DNA of 64,000 nt. It comes from Ruegeria sp. HKCCA6707 (GTDB lineage Bacteria > Pseudomonadota > Alphaproteobacteria > Rhodobacterales > Rhodobacteraceae). Below are positions 1-10,318 of this stretch, piece after piece. Within the stretch, counting starts at the first letter, position 1. The number at the start of each line of letters is the position of its first letter. The notes below the pieces were generated by a model, which did not search any database, was not told the origin of the DNA, and worked only from the letters and a program-made list of their open reading frames with translations. The position numbers were made by a program, and so were the translations under genes. The stretch lies in NCBI RefSeq assembly GCF_013033515.1, contig NZ_WQEG01000001.1, positions 868,001 through 932,000 of the forward strand, in the 5' to 3' direction.

Positions 1-1
1 C

Positions 2-40
2 AAGCTGTTGGATGACCTTGAAAACACGACCGATTCATAA
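2..40 (+). CDS. Possible C-terminal tail of an upstream gene (partial)
   Basis: An open frame runs in from the left edge and ends with TAA, giving KLLDDLENTTDS. It could be the last residues of a gene that lies outside the window. Twelve residues are too few to identify anything, and the open frame could be chance. Confidence 0.25.
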   Translation, partial: KLLDDLENTTDS

Positions 41-116
41 GCGAGCGAAAAGCGCCTGGACCAAAAAGCATTTGCCATTGGGCTGCATAGAATATCATCA
101 ATGATCTGAGAAACCC

Positions 117-1442
117 ATGTCCGCCTCCACCAGCAATCAGCTTGACAATGCCCTGGATGCCCTAGCGCGCAGTGAGGACAAAGTACACGCGTTCAGACAT
201 CTGATGGTTTCTGGCGCTCAGGCCGGCGAGGCAGGTGCCCATGTAAACACGCAAAAGCACCAGATCGAGGGATGGCCCTTTGCTGTCAAAGAGGTTTTTG
301 ATGTGGCGGGTGTTGTGACATCTGGGGGCTCGAAAGCGTACAAAGATCGTGTGCCTTCAAAAGACGCAACAGCCATCGAACGGCTTCGCGCAGCGGGCGG
401 GATATTGGTCGGAACGCAAATCGCGCATGAATTGACCTGCGGACTGGATCAGCCACCAACACGCAATCCATGGAATGTTTCCTGCTACCCAGGTGGATCG
501 AGCGCAGGCGCCGGTGTTTCGGTTGCTGTCGGATCCGCCCGCTTTGCACTCGGGACCGATGCTGCAGGATCCGTTCGCATTCCGGCGGCCATGACGGGAA
601 CAACGGGGTTGAAGCCAACTTGGGGCCTGATCAGCTCGCATGGGGTGATGCGTCAGGCATCTGCGCCGTCGATCGATCATGTTGGTATCATCGCCAGATC
701 CGCTGCAGATCTACGCCAGATTCTGCCAATTCTTGCAGGTCCAGATCCTTGGGACAAAGCAACTTTGCAGAACCAACCGGCGCATCGCGATAGGTACCCT
801 ACCACATCCAAGATCGCCGTTCTGGGAGAGGCTACATTTGAGGCGGTTGCCCAAATTTGCGACCTCGACCCAGAAGTCAAAGCCGCATTTTCTGACGCCG
901 TTGCTGTTTTCAACCAAATTGGCATCGAGCTGATCGAAATTGACATTCCCACACTTCGATTGGCTGTCGACGCAACCGTCACGTTCTTTTCCGCAGAGTT
1001 GGCCTGCGCCAATGCTCGCACCTTAAACGAACGACGAGACGACTTTGCGCCAGCCGTCGCGGAGATGATCGATAACGGGATTGGAATTCCTAAAGACCAA
1101 TTGCGAAACGCGGTAAAAATTCGGTCTCAATTGCGACAGGAACTAGCCATCACACTCCAGAAAGCAAATGTGCAAGCCTTGCTGACACCAACGACACCGC
1201 GCCCCGCAATGCCTCTGGCGGATTTTGACCCAACGCAAGAACTTGCGAGTCTGGTACCCTTCACATGCGGATTTAATCTCACCGGCAACCCTGCGTTAAG
1301 CCTGCCTTGCGGCCAGACCCAAAATGGCTTGCCGATTGGGCTGCAGATGGTGGGTCACCATTACGAGGAGACGTCTCTACTGGAGCTTGCTCAAAAGTTT
1401 CAAGAGCTTACCCATTGGCACAAGTTGCGTCCGCCTGTCTGA
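117..1442 (+). CDS. Amidase signature family enzyme
   Basis: A 441-residue hydrolase of the amidase signature (AS) family, which cleaves carboxamide bonds through a Ser-cisSer-Lys triad. The triad is visible: Lys58 in FAVKEVFDVAG, Ser128 in the GGSSAG loop and Ser152 in GTDAAGSVRIPA; the 24-residue spacing between the two serines matches the family. Length is usual for AS enzymes. No signal peptide is seen, so it should be cytoplasmic. The substrate cannot be read from sequence; GatA, AtzF/allophanate hydrolase and generic amidases all share this core. There is no gatB or gatC beside it, which argues against the tRNA amidotransferase subunit. It stands alone, 132 nt before a serine hydrolase on the same strand. 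Confidence 0.88.
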   Translation: MSASTSNQLDNALDALARSEDKVHAFRHLMVSGAQAGEAGAHVNTQKHQIEGWPFAVKEVFDVAGVVTSGGSKAYKDRVPSKDATAIERLRAAGGILVGTQIAHELTCGLDQPPTRNPWNVSCYPGGSSAGAGVSVAVGSARFALGTDAAGSVRIPAAMTGTTGLKPTWGLISSHGVMRQASAPSIDHVGIIARSAADLRQILPILAGPDPWDKATLQNQPAHRDRYPTTSKIAVLGEATFEAVAQICDLDPEVKAAFSDAVAVFNQIGIELIEIDIPTLRLAVDATVTFFSAELACANARTLNERRDDFAPAVAEMIDNGIGIPKDQLRNAVKIRSQLRQELAITLQKANVQALLTPTTPRPAMPLADFDPTQELASLVPFTCGFNLTGNPALSLPCGQTQNGLPIGLQMVGHHYEETSLLELAQKFQELTHWHKLRPPV

Positions 1443-1574
1443 CACCAGGGTGTATTGTGTTCACTGTCCATTCGCGCCACTTGGGATCGGTCGCAGCAAT
1501 ACAGCTGTCCACGTTATCAAAATGTTCGTCTCAAGCTGATTGAAATCGACGTTTTCCAAGTGCAGCGTTACCAG

Positions 1575-2681
1575 ATGTTCAAGATTTGTAAGTCCAAGGT
1601 TCTGCTTTTCGCCGTTGTTAGTACAATTCTACCCGCGGGAGTAAGCGCTCAGAAACGCGATCCAAGCGAACTATTCGAAAATGCGGCTCAGGCAAATCCG
1701 CAGTTCGCGCTCGGGGTTGCATATGTCGTCGGGCAAAATGAGCCAAAGGTTAAGACCTCGGGACCCACCACCTTTCGCGGGTCAACGGCTGTCGCTGATG
1801 ACGCCCCCTGGCATATTGGGTCCATTGGCAAATCCTTTACATCCACGTTGGTGATGCGATTGGTTGACAAGGGTATGGTGGACCTCGATACCCCGATCGA
1901 CCAATACCTTCCGTCCCACAAAGATAGCATGCACCCAGATTGGAGGTCGTTGAATCTTCGGCAGCTTCTCAGTCACACTGCAGGTCTGCCCGCAAACCCA
2001 CCAAACAAGGTTATGCGAAAGACATTCAACAACAAACCTTCCGCTGGTCGATACGCGGCCCTATCGGCTATGTGGAGTGAACCACTGAAGCGGAGCGGCG
2101 AGTTTTACTACTCAAACGTCGGGTATGTTCTTACGGGTTTTGTGGTCGAAGAGGTTACCAAAAGCACTTGGGAGGAGCTCATTCAGACCGAAATTGGTAT
2201 GCCTTTCGGCCTAAGATCATTGGGTTTTGGTGCGCCAGTACCGCAAGACGCCGCGACAGGGCACAAATCAATTTTGGGGATTCCAATGCCTGTCCCACCT
2301 CAAAATCCGTTGTCAGACAATCCACGTTGGATGGGGCCGGCGGGAACACTGCATTTGAACTTGAGGGACCTTATGAAGTGGGGACAGTTGCACCTTCAAG
2401 CATGCGCCGGTCATCGGAACGACTTTTTAGAGCTTACAAGTTGTCAGACCATGCGAACGCCGGTATCGTCAGGCTACGGCCTCGGATGGGTTATCCAAAC
2501 GACCAAATCTAAGCCCAAAGCTGTTTGGCACAATGGATCAAACACAATGTGGTATGCAGTTCTATACATGGTGCCAGAAGACGAATTAGTGATTGCTGCG
2601 GCGACCAACACTTATTCTCCCGAGCGAGTGGATGAGTTAGTAAAAAAGCTTGTGTCAGCTCTCACCCCAATCCCCGAATAG
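1575..2681 (+). CDS. Secreted serine hydrolase, class C beta-lactamase/esterase family
   Basis: About 368 residues, starting with a clear signal peptide (roughly residues 1-25, ending AGVSAQ). The fold's motifs are present: S83-I-G-K86 (SxxK nucleophile and base), Y179-S-N181 (YxN) and a late HNG in WHNGSNTMW replacing the KTG of true beta-lactamases. This places it in the broad beta-lactamase-related family of esterases, D-aminopeptidases and penicillin-binding-like hydrolases acting in the periplasm. The frame is open 40 codons further upstream, but the ATG at 1575 puts the signal peptide at the N-terminus, so that start is preferred. Antibiotic hydrolysis is not implied. It ends with TAG. 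Confidence 0.8.
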   Translation: MFKICKSKVLLFAVVSTILPAGVSAQKRDPSELFENAAQANPQFALGVAYVVGQNEPKVKTSGPTTFRGSTAVADDAPWHIGSIGKSFTSTLVMRLVDKGMVDLDTPIDQYLPSHKDSMHPDWRSLNLRQLLSHTAGLPANPPNKVMRKTFNNKPSAGRYAALSAMWSEPLKRSGEFYYSNVGYVLTGFVVEEVTKSTWEELIQTEIGMPFGLRSLGFGAPVPQDAATGHKSILGIPMPVPPQNPLSDNPRWMGPAGTLHLNLRDLMKWGQLHLQACAGHRNDFLELTSCQTMRTPVSSGYGLGWVIQTTKSKPKAVWHNGSNTMWYAVLYMVPEDELVIAAATNTYSPERVDELVKKLVSALTPIPE

Positions 2682-3211
2682 TTTTGCGGATTCGATAGAT
2701 GTCGCGGATGTTTGCAGACCCTCGTAAATGGTCAAATCTGCCGATAACTGATTAGTCAAAATGTGGCGCTTACAGCCCACTTTTTGGGTCATTCTCGGAG
2801 CTTGGGAAAGCAGCCCTGTGCAAACTTGCGACATGTGGACAAAGCAGCGTTTGCGTATTGACCGTATACATGTAAGTTCGCGGGCAATGGAGCCATCTTT
2901 GATCCACATTTCGAAAGCAATCTGCACATCGACAAAAAGTCGCGGAACAATCTGATCAAGAGTGATCATGCAACTATGAAGCGGCTGCTTGGGTATTGTG
3001 AGTGCATTCAAAGCATTTTTATCACCCAAAGCGGCACTGAGCTGGATCGAGACGGCAAAGACAATCAAACGCGGTCACTCCTAAGACAGAAATCCTGGCA
3101 TCCGCGGCAAGATCCAGCTCATCGACCAGCTTTTCGAAATAGCATGATCCAATGCATCGCATCGACAATCGCGCACCCTAAAACGCTGACCCATTAGACC
3201 CGGAGGACAAC
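2682..3211 (+). other. Intergenic stretch, no gene recognised
   Basis: About 530 bases between the serine hydrolase and the TRAP receptor. A reading frame is open leftward through it but has no recognisable domain and runs into the hydrolase gene. The only clear signal is the GGAGG just ahead of the start at 3212. Confidence 0.6.
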
Positions 3212-4264
3212 ATGACAAAGATGACCAAACTGGCCCTAGCTACCTTACCCTTTGTGGCCATGAGCGGGCCAAGCCTGGCTCAGGATGTCACGATCACCCT
3301 GCAATCGGCTTTTCCGACCAGCCTTCCGGTCGTCAACACGATCCGGCAGTTCGAAGCAGATGTCGAGGCAGCCTCCGGCGGGACGATCCAGATCGAGCTG
3401 GCGGAACCTGGCGCGATTGTCCCACCCCTCGACATTCAACAGGCGGTTTCTGACGGCAAGATCGAAGCGGGCTATACCGCTGCGGCCTACCTTCATGGGT
3501 CCTTGCCCGTTGCGTCGTTTTTCACGTCGATGCCGTTCGGGCCGCCAGCGCTCGATTATATGGCCTGGTTCTACGAAGGCGGCGGGCTCGAACTCAATCA
3601 GCGCATGTATGACGATGCAGGCTTTGACCTCGTGACAATGCCAGTAACCTTCACCGGCATGGAATCGGGCGGCTGGTTCAATACAGCGATCGAAGGGACT
3701 GACGATTTTGCCGGGCTCAAGCTGCGCTGGACGGGTTTGGCCGCGGAAGTGCTGGCAAGCTTGGGTGCGGATACCGTGCTGATCGCAGGCGGAGAGATCT
3801 TTCCATCGCTTGAAAGTGGTGCCATCGATGGGACCGAGTTCAGCTTTCCCCAGGTGGATCTTGCGCTGAATTTCCCGGATGTGGCTTCTTTCTACTATTT
3901 CCCCGGCTGGCACCAACCCTCGACGATGATTGAGTTGGTCATCAACCGCGATGTTTGGGACGGACTGACAGACAGCCAACGCAAGATCATCGACATGGCG
4001 GCCAGATCCAACGCGATGCGTTCAGTCCTGCAGATGGAATACTCACAAGCCGCCGCCGTCGCGCAAATGGAACAACAGGGCGTGGAAGTCCGCCTTTACA
4101 ACGCCGAGACCCTAGACAGCCTCCGGGAAGCCTGGGACGCGCTTGTCTCCGAGATGGCCGCGGCTGACCCCTTTGTGGCAGAGGTCTGGGACAGTTTGCA
4201 GGCCGCGCAAACGCAAGAAGACGCCTGGGACGCGTTAACCGAAATACCTATGCAACGCCCATGA
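3212..4264 (+). CDS. TRAP transporter substrate-binding protein, DctP family (orphan)
   Basis: A 350-residue periplasmic receptor of tripartite ATP-independent periplasmic transporters. Residues 1-23 form a signal peptide ending SLAQ. The mature part follows the DctP pattern: TITLQSAFPTSLP, then a middle block with the substrate carboxylate-binding arginine region at LKLRWTGLAAEVLASLG, and GAIDGTEFS. The block resembles receptors for oxo acids and related organic anions, but the ligand is not readable. A GGAGG lies 7 nt before the ATG. No DctQ or DctM membrane genes adjoin it, so it must work with a transporter encoded elsewhere or be a leftover. Confidence 0.87.
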   Translation: MTKMTKLALATLPFVAMSGPSLAQDVTITLQSAFPTSLPVVNTIRQFEADVEAASGGTIQIELAEPGAIVPPLDIQQAVSDGKIEAGYTAAAYLHGSLPVASFFTSMPFGPPALDYMAWFYEGGGLELNQRMYDDAGFDLVTMPVTFTGMESGGWFNTAIEGTDDFAGLKLRWTGLAAEVLASLGADTVLIAGGEIFPSLESGAIDGTEFSFPQVDLALNFPDVASFYYFPGWHQPSTMIELVINRDVWDGLTDSQRKIIDMAARSNAMRSVLQMEYSQAAAVAQMEQQGVEVRLYNAETLDSLREAWDALVSEMAAADPFVAEVWDSLQAAQTQEDAWDALTEIPMQRP

Positions 4265-4880
4265 TCGGCCGTCTCAGCGCGGCCCTTGGGCCGTTGCACC
4301 CCAGGGGCTGAGATGAGCCTCTTGCACAGCATGAGCCGTGCTCGCAAAGGCTCGAAGCCGACTTGCGATCATGCGGCGCGATGCTCGGTTTCGAGCAATT
4401 CCGAACGTCCGATATTGCTGTCTCGGCACCATGACCTTGCGTTGGAAGCTGTTGGACGGAAAACGCCCGGACTTGTCGTCGACAGCGGTTGTATAGCACA
4501 CGAAACGGTCACGCGAACAGAAGATGTCAACGGCTGGTTTTCACGACAAATTAACTGAGACTGCGCGATGCCCCAATGACCGTAAAGCTTCGACGAAACA
4601 CCGATACCGGACCCTAAAACAACCTAATTAAGCTCTGCGGTCACAGCCCGCTTTCAAGGCTTACCCGCCAAGCCACATAGCCGCCTCGCGCGAATCTCCG
4701 CAGACCTCCTACCAAAACCATCGTAGGCGTTCGGTTAACGTCCGTTTCAGCCAGAATCCGCGCATTTTGGAGGCGCTTTCAGCTCCAACTGCTTTGCAAC
4801 CTCACCAAGCCGTTGAACAAATTGAGTATCTGCGTGAACGTTGTTAAAACTCGGAACCGCAGGGCAGTGTGTGAATATCA
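4265..4880 (+). other. Intergenic stretch with one stem-loop
   Basis: About 615 bases without a supported gene. Apart from the dyad just after the TRAP receptor stop (listed separately) nothing is recognised. The MFS gene starts at its right end. Confidence 0.6.
4272..4313 (+). terminator. Possible stem-loop after the TRAP receptor gene
   Basis: TCTCAGC (4272-4278) pairs with GCTGAGA (4307-4313), enclosing a second small hairpin GGCCC-TT-GGGCC (4281-4292). It begins 8 nt after the stop codon. There is no T tract, so it may stabilise the 3' end rather than act as an intrinsic terminator. Confidence 0.35.
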
Positions 4881-6173
4881 ATGAGCAAATCGAATTTACC
4901 ACCCCAACCCAAATCGGTTGACGGTCGCAATTATCAGTTGATTTTCTGGTCCGGAGCGCTGTCGACCATTGGCAACCAGTTGGTCAACCCGCGGCTGGTT
5001 TTGCCGTTCTTGTATCTCGCGCTTGGGGCTCCCACTTTCATAGCAGGTCTCTTGCTGCCTTTCGTCACCGGTGCGCGCCTGATCGCTGAAATCTTCGTCT
5101 CACCCTTCATAAACCGTGTGACCCGCGCAAAACTGGCAGTCTATATACCGAACATCCTAACAGGAACGGTTCTGGCGATACTTGCGTTGTTTGCGACGAC
5201 GCTGCCGCAACTCATGGTGATCTTGCTGTTCCTAGTAACTGCCATCGTCATGGGGCTATGTCAGGGTATCACCAGCCTTGGCACCAGTCAGATCTACGGC
5301 GTTTCCGTCCCAGATGCCAAGCGCAACCGGATGGTTTTTGCCCAGGCTACCATTTCCGGGATTCTCGCGATCATAGTTGTCTGGGTCACCAAGGACCTTT
5401 TGGTCTCGGACCAGCCGATGCAGCGCCATATCGTGGTAATGTGGTGCGGTGTGATTGCCATGTTTGCTGCAGGGATCAGCTTCGCCGGTGTCAAGATTTT
5501 CGAAGAACAAACCGTAGCACCACAGCCCGCCAAGAAGCCAAAACCGATGGCCGAGTTGAAAACCGGGTTTAAGACTGGCATGGCTTACCCCTGGTACAGG
5601 AGATTCCTAACCGCGCGGCTTATCTTTGTATCAGTCGAGCTGGCCATGCCTTTCTACACGATCCATGCCGCTACTTACCACGTCGGTACAAAACACTCGC
5701 TCAGCTACTTTGTTATTGCGGCAAGCGCTGGTGTGGTGATTGGGTCCATTGCGTGGGGTTGGCTCAGCGGTCGGGTCACAGTTAAACCGGTGATGTGGCT
5801 TGGATGCTTAATCTCGACCCTGTCGGCATTGTTGGCACTTGGGTTTACAATGATCGGCTATGCACAGAATGTTTGGCTGTACGCATTGGTCATCCTACTG
5901 CTTTCTCTGGGCGGCAACGGCGTGATCTACGGCCGATACTTGTATGTAATCGAAATGACAAACGAGAAAGAGCGCCCTTATCTCGTGGCTCTCGGTGACG
6001 TCATCGCCGGTCTTGTGGGTATTGCATTTGCCGCAATCCTGGGCGCGGTGGCGCATCTTCAGGATCCAATCACACCAATTTTCGTGCTGGCGGCGCTCAA
6101 TCTGATCGCGATGTTTTATGCGTTCCGTCTACCCCCAACCAAGCAAGCGACGAGCAGCGGCGGTCAAAGCTGA
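4881..6173 (+). CDS. Major facilitator superfamily transporter
   Basis: A 430-residue integral membrane protein with about twelve hydrophobic segments separated by short charged loops, typical of MFS carriers. The first helices follow LIFWSGALSTIGNQLVNPRLVLPFLYLALGA in outline; a longer hydrophilic loop (about residues 205-235, with KKPKPMAELKTGF) marks the central cytoplasmic loop between the two six-helix halves. The sequence does not show a substrate. It stands alone; flanking genes do not suggest a pathway. Confidence 0.75.
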   Translation: MSKSNLPPQPKSVDGRNYQLIFWSGALSTIGNQLVNPRLVLPFLYLALGAPTFIAGLLLPFVTGARLIAEIFVSPFINRVTRAKLAVYIPNILTGTVLAILALFATTLPQLMVILLFLVTAIVMGLCQGITSLGTSQIYGVSVPDAKRNRMVFAQATISGILAIIVVWVTKDLLVSDQPMQRHIVVMWCGVIAMFAAGISFAGVKIFEEQTVAPQPAKKPKPMAELKTGFKTGMAYPWYRRFLTARLIFVSVELAMPFYTIHAATYHVGTKHSLSYFVIAASAGVVIGSIAWGWLSGRVTVKPVMWLGCLISTLSALLALGFTMIGYAQNVWLYALVILLLSLGGNGVIYGRYLYVIEMTNEKERPYLVALGDVIAGLVGIAFAAILGAVAHLQDPITPIFVLAALNLIAMFYAFRLPPTKQATSSGGQS

Positions 6174-6503
6174 CTCGTATGAAAATGGTTCCTCAATCCT
6201 CTGCGAATGGGAAAGTCTCCCGCAGGTTTCGACCTACGATCTATTGCTGAATAGTCTGCGACGAAACTAAGCTTACCTCTAATCGCATACACTCTATCAC
6301 GACGCACAAACACTGAGAAAACAGCACCGTTATCGATTGGTCAGTCATAGTTTGACATTGGCGAAACGCACTGGGAAAAACTCAGCATGATGAGGTAGTT
6401 GGAGTAATCGTAGTCCTAGTGATTTCCCCATTTCGAAGTCTAACGCGCTCTTACTTAAAGCAGCCAAAAATTTGCAGGCTGCGATGCGTAAGATCAGGCG
6501 CAC
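6174..6503 (+). other. Intergenic stretch between convergent genes
   Basis: About 330 bases between the rightward MFS gene and the leftward lipase. AT-rich in its middle. No gene, RNA or convincing hairpin was seen. Confidence 0.55.
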
Positions 6504-7541
6504 TCAGCCGTCATTCCCGGCCTTACGCGCCGCAGTTTTTATCATTCGAAGGTAACTCGAGACGCTGGAATGTGCGGATGCGACTGCCTCGTATTCCTTA
6601 GCCTCAAGGGCCGTTGCAATTGCGGTTAGTGAAGCTCGGACGGCTTCGATCCCGTATGAAACAGACCCCTGTGAGCCCGTAATCACGACGACGTCACCCA
6701 CAGCGGTATAACCTTTACCCGTCAGATCATGCGCAAGCCGCGCAAGAACGTCCCAACCAACGCGTTCCAAAACCCCAGATGGTTTGAGCGCTGCCCAAAT
6801 GTCTGCGCGATCCCACCGGGGCAGATACGGAACGGCATCGCGGATAACTTGGATTCTGTGCGTTACATCAGTTAATTCGCTAGCCGCGTAGGCACGCGCA
6901 AACGCACTGTTGCAAGCCACAGGCGGCGCGAAGGCGTAGACCACAATTGGAAGGTCGGGCCATTTTTCCCTGACGAGCGACGCGACAAGAAAGGTCATTG
7001 CACCTCCTTTGCTATGTCCAGTAATCACCAACCCACCCGAGAGTGAAGCGACACGCGGTGCGAGCTTACGTTCGATCCAAGGCCAGAGACGCATAACGGC
7101 GGTCGCAAATCCGGTTTCGGCTTCATCAGTCCCTTGATCGCCGACAGACCAAGGTTCAGGTTTGGCTTCGGCATCCTGTAGCCAATCTCTGATCCACCCG
7201 GCACAATCGTTTCGAACCAAATTGGGTGATAGTGTTCCACGCAATGCAAGGACGGCGCGATCTCGTGATAGTGCTCCGACGAGTGCGGCGCCTATGTCAT
7301 CGGTACCACAGGCTTCAAAATCAGGCGTATAAGTTTCGCTTAGCGCCCGGAAACCAACGGCATCCTGAAAAACGGGCATCACATCATAAACGAAGGCTTC
7401 ATCACCATTGCCGCGCGTTTCGCTGCGCAAGATTGGTGCTTGTTCGCTGTGCACAGTGGTCACACGGCGGATTTGGTATGCACAGATACAAGCGTTCATC
7501 GCGGCCAACGCTTCGGGCCAGGAAAGTGAGGTGCTAGTCAT
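6504..7541 (-). CDS. Class 3 lipase-like alpha/beta hydrolase
   Basis: About 345 residues when started at the ATG at 7541; a TTG 22 codons upstream is also possible. The nucleophile elbow is GHSKGG (Ser177), preceded by the hydrophobic strand LVIT, and followed by VYAFAPPVACNSAFA, the stretch that carries the conserved glycine/proline turn of fungal lipase (class 3) proteins. A later HRIQVIRDAVPYLPR holds the region of the catalytic Asp. No signal peptide is visible, which is usual for intracellular bacterial members. Substrate unknown. Confidence 0.75.
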   Translation of the reverse strand: MTSTSLSWPEALAAMNACICAYQIRRVTTVHSEQAPILRSETRGNGDEAFVYDVMPVFQDAVGFRALSETYTPDFEACGTDDIGAALVGALSRDRAVLALRGTLSPNLVRNDCAGWIRDWLQDAEAKPEPWSVGDQGTDEAETGFATAVMRLWPWIERKLAPRVASLSGGLVITGHSKGGAMTFLVASLVREKWPDLPIVVYAFAPPVACNSAFARAYAASELTDVTHRIQVIRDAVPYLPRWDRADIWAALKPSGVLERVGWDVLARLAHDLTGKGYTAVGDVVVITGSQGSVSYGIEAVRASLTAIATALEAKEYEAVASAHSSVSSYLRMIKTAARKAGNDG

Positions 7542-8131
7542 GAAAACATCAAAACTGCGTTGCAACGCCCATACAACAGTTTTTGAGCGCTTAAGTTGGA
7601 CAGGCAAAATTCTACCTAAGCAACAAAGATGTTGAATTCTTTGGTCCGCCAGAACCTGGTTCGCAGGCGGCGGTTCTCACGCAAAATGGCGTTGTTCGGG
7701 CAACAGCGTCGGGTCATGTCCCGAACAAATTCCAAAACCTCGACAGAGCCGTCTCAAAGGATCAAGCAATCAACCACTCAAGAGCAACCGATAGGGCGGA
7801 TATCGGTTAGTGTGATAAGCGAAACCTAAACGGATCAACTCTAGCCCGCGTTCAAGCAAGCATTACTGTCGGTTGCCTCTCCTAAGACAGGATTCACTGG
7901 AACGGGATTTGTTTGGAAAAAACTGGGCCCGAAACATAGCTGGGATACGAGACACGTGTGAAATAAGGCAAGAATGATCTGACGATAAAGGAGCATGTGT
8001 TAGCTCATCACAGGCGCTTAATCTTTGTGCGATTGGTAACTGAGCGACTGCCTACTACCTAACATTTAAGTTGGAACCTTTGGAAAATAGGTGTGTTATG
8101 ATCAGTTGAAGTATTACCGGGGTTTGGCTTT
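7542..8131 (+). other. Intergenic stretch upstream of the cyclase operon
   Basis: About 590 bases between divergent genes. A TATGAT hexamer at 8097-8102, 30 nt before the cyclase start, looks like a -10 element, but the nearest TTGGAA (8071) is 20 nt away, so a promoter is only suggested. Nothing else is recognised. Confidence 0.4.
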
Positions 8132-10318
8132 ATGCAAAACACACAGGAAAGCCAGACAGACGTCGCGCCCCTAAACGGGTCAAATGTAGCCAGGCGACGC
8201 TTTTCGGTTCCGCTCAAAGCTACAATTATTGTGGTGTTCTTTTTAACAACAGTTCCGGTTCTGTTAGCGACAATTCAGATCAACTACCAATCGAGTGAGC
8301 GTGTACTCAGGAATCACGCTGCGGACATTGTCGAAAGGTTCCGCAACGAAACAATCCGACAGATAAACTCAGAGTTCCAAGCATTGAAATCTCTCGTCGC
8401 GACGGCGGCAGAGCTTGGTCGGCAAGCCCCAGATCTATTCACCGACAGCAGAGCGCTAGTCTATCTTTTCGAGATGTTGGGCTACAGTGAAACGTTGTTG
8501 AACATCTATGTCGGAACAAACGACGGCGGATTTCGTCAAGCGCGACGCATTCATGATCATGACGCATCCTTCCACGGAGCCAAGCCTCCCGAAGACGCGG
8601 TCTATGCCTATCGCTTGATCGAACCGGACATGGGGCCGCCAATTCTCGATAGGTATATCTTTCTTGATAACGAACAGTCTGTTCTTGGCGACGTTGGGAT
8701 AGACAGCGGTTATGATCCTCGCAGTCGATCTTGGTATTTACAGGCAGAAGAGGCAGGCGACGCTATTATCACAGATCCAGAGCTCTTCTGGGCATTTGGA
8801 CTTGTAGGATTTACTGTCGCCGAACCTTACTCTATCGACGGTAGTTTACTGGGCGTCGTCGCCGCAGATGTTACACTGGATCGCTTTTCGCAGTACCTGG
8901 CTGAGAACCCTGTCAGCGACAATAGCGTAAGCTATATGCTGGACGACAAAGGGCTGGTTCTGGCGGCTTCAGACGGCATGACCCAATTCGGCGGTGGCAA
9001 CAACCAAGTGGCTTTGACTCATGTCGCAGATGCCGAGAATCGAATTGCGGCCACGGCATATAGCCAGAGCCACGAATCCGAGGGGGCGGAAGTATACGAC
9101 TTTTCTTATGACGGACAGGATTTCATCGTCTCGCTATCCTCGTTCCACGAAAACTTGGGCAAGCCCTGGCGATTAATGGTGGTTACACCACTTGACGATT
9201 TTACGGCTGAATTTCACGCGAGCAACCGCAAGATGCTGATCATTGGGCTGGCCGCCGTAGCGATCCAACTAACTGTAATCACGATTATTGCAGGCCTCGT
9301 CGCCTCCCCTCTCCAACGGCTCGCGCGCAAGGTCGAGCGGATACAATCGCTAGATAGCGCTTCGGACATCTCGATAGTTCGCTCACGCGTGAGAGAAATT
9401 GCGATTCTCTCATCTGCAATTGAGACCTTAGATACTGCTGTCCAGGCTTTTGCTCGCTTTGTTCCAGTTGAGTTGGTTCGGCAGTTGCTAAAGTCAGATC
9501 AAAAGCTTGAACTGGGCGGGCAGAGTCGGTTCCTGTCGATCTTGTTCTGCGACGTCGAGGCGTTTTCGACCTTAGCCGAGCGAATTGCAGCGCGGGATCT
9601 TCTTAGTCGCGTTTCTTCGCTATTGGGGATGTTCAACCGTCGCGTTCTTGAGGAAAAGGGCACAATCGACAAGTTTGTCGGCGACGGTGTCATGGCCTTT
9701 TGGGGGGCGCCGTCACCTCTGGATGAACATGCTTTTCATGCCTGCGTTGCCGCATTGGCTGTTCAAAATGATCTGGAGCGTCTGAACCAGGATTGGCGCA
9801 AATCCGACGAGCCCGAAATGCGGCTTAGGGTCGGCATTCATTCCGACGTGGTTTTGGTCGGTAACGTCGGCTCACGAGAAAGGATGAGCTACACTGTGTT
9901 GGGCGATGGGGTAAACATCGCGGCTCGGCTTGAAGACTGTAACAAAATTTATGGTACACAAATATGCATCAGCCATGACACCTTTCGCGAAGCCGGTGAT
10001 CGTTTGTGCGTTCGTCCGATCGACGAGTTGCAGGTAAAAGGACGACGCTCTCTCGTCACAATTTACGAACTTTTAGGAGCACATGGTGCGGGTGACCAGT
10101 TTGAGCCATCAGAGAGCACCCTGGAGATAGCTCGGCTTAGTCGGCGCGCGTTTGATGCTTTGGTCGCAAAAGATCACAACACTGCTCTCAAAGCCTATCG
10201 CGAAGTCCTAGAAAGGCGACCCGATGATCCGGTGGCCAGCTTGCATGTGAAGCGGTTGGAGGCGGGTGAAATCGACCCGCCCTCACGCGCTTGGGTACGA
10301 GAAATCAACGATGTGTAG
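8132..10318 (+). CDS. Membrane-bound class III adenylate cyclase with periplasmic dCache sensor
   Basis: A 728-residue receptor cyclase. Order: cytoplasmic N-terminus, TM1 (about 30-50), a large periplasmic region (about 55-365) with the YDPRSRSWY motif of dCache domains, TM2 (about 367-391), a HAMP-like linker, then a cyclase homology domain (about 465-640) and a C-terminal helical tail. Both metal aspartates are present (Asp474 in LFCDVEAFS, Asp518 in VGDGVMAF). The purine-specifying pair Lys514 (TIDKF) and Asp592 (VLGD) predicts ATP, so cAMP is the expected product. The Cache domain should bind a small extracellular ligand such as an amino or organic acid. It is the first of four genes joined by 4-8 nt overlaps. 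Confidence 0.9.
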   Translation: MQNTQESQTDVAPLNGSNVARRRFSVPLKATIIVVFFLTTVPVLLATIQINYQSSERVLRNHAADIVERFRNETIRQINSEFQALKSLVATAAELGRQAPDLFTDSRALVYLFEMLGYSETLLNIYVGTNDGGFRQARRIHDHDASFHGAKPPEDAVYAYRLIEPDMGPPILDRYIFLDNEQSVLGDVGIDSGYDPRSRSWYLQAEEAGDAIITDPELFWAFGLVGFTVAEPYSIDGSLLGVVAADVTLDRFSQYLAENPVSDNSVSYMLDDKGLVLAASDGMTQFGGGNNQVALTHVADAENRIAATAYSQSHESEGAEVYDFSYDGQDFIVSLSSFHENLGKPWRLMVVTPLDDFTAEFHASNRKMLIIGLAAVAIQLTVITIIAGLVASPLQRLARKVERIQSLDSASDISIVRSRVREIAILSSAIETLDTAVQAFARFVPVELVRQLLKSDQKLELGGQSRFLSILFCDVEAFSTLAERIAARDLLSRVSSLLGMFNRRVLEEKGTIDKFVGDGVMAFWGAPSPLDEHAFHACVAALAVQNDLERLNQDWRKSDEPEMRLRVGIHSDVVLVGNVGSRERMSYTVLGDGVNIAARLEDCNKIYGTQICISHDTFREAGDRLCVRPIDELQVKGRRSLVTIYELLGAHGAGDQFEPSESTLEIARLSRRAFDALVAKDHNTALKAYREVLERRPDDPVASLHVKRLEAGEIDPPSRAWVREINDV

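Noticed and set aside
2655..3068. Leftward 137-codon open frame after the serine hydrolase
   Set aside because: No recognisable domain, no ribosome site, and it runs into the end of the hydrolase gene on the other strand.
3245..3979. Leftward 244-codon frame opposite the TRAP receptor
   Set aside because: It is the antisense shadow of a well-supported gene; composition is Arg/His rich without motifs.
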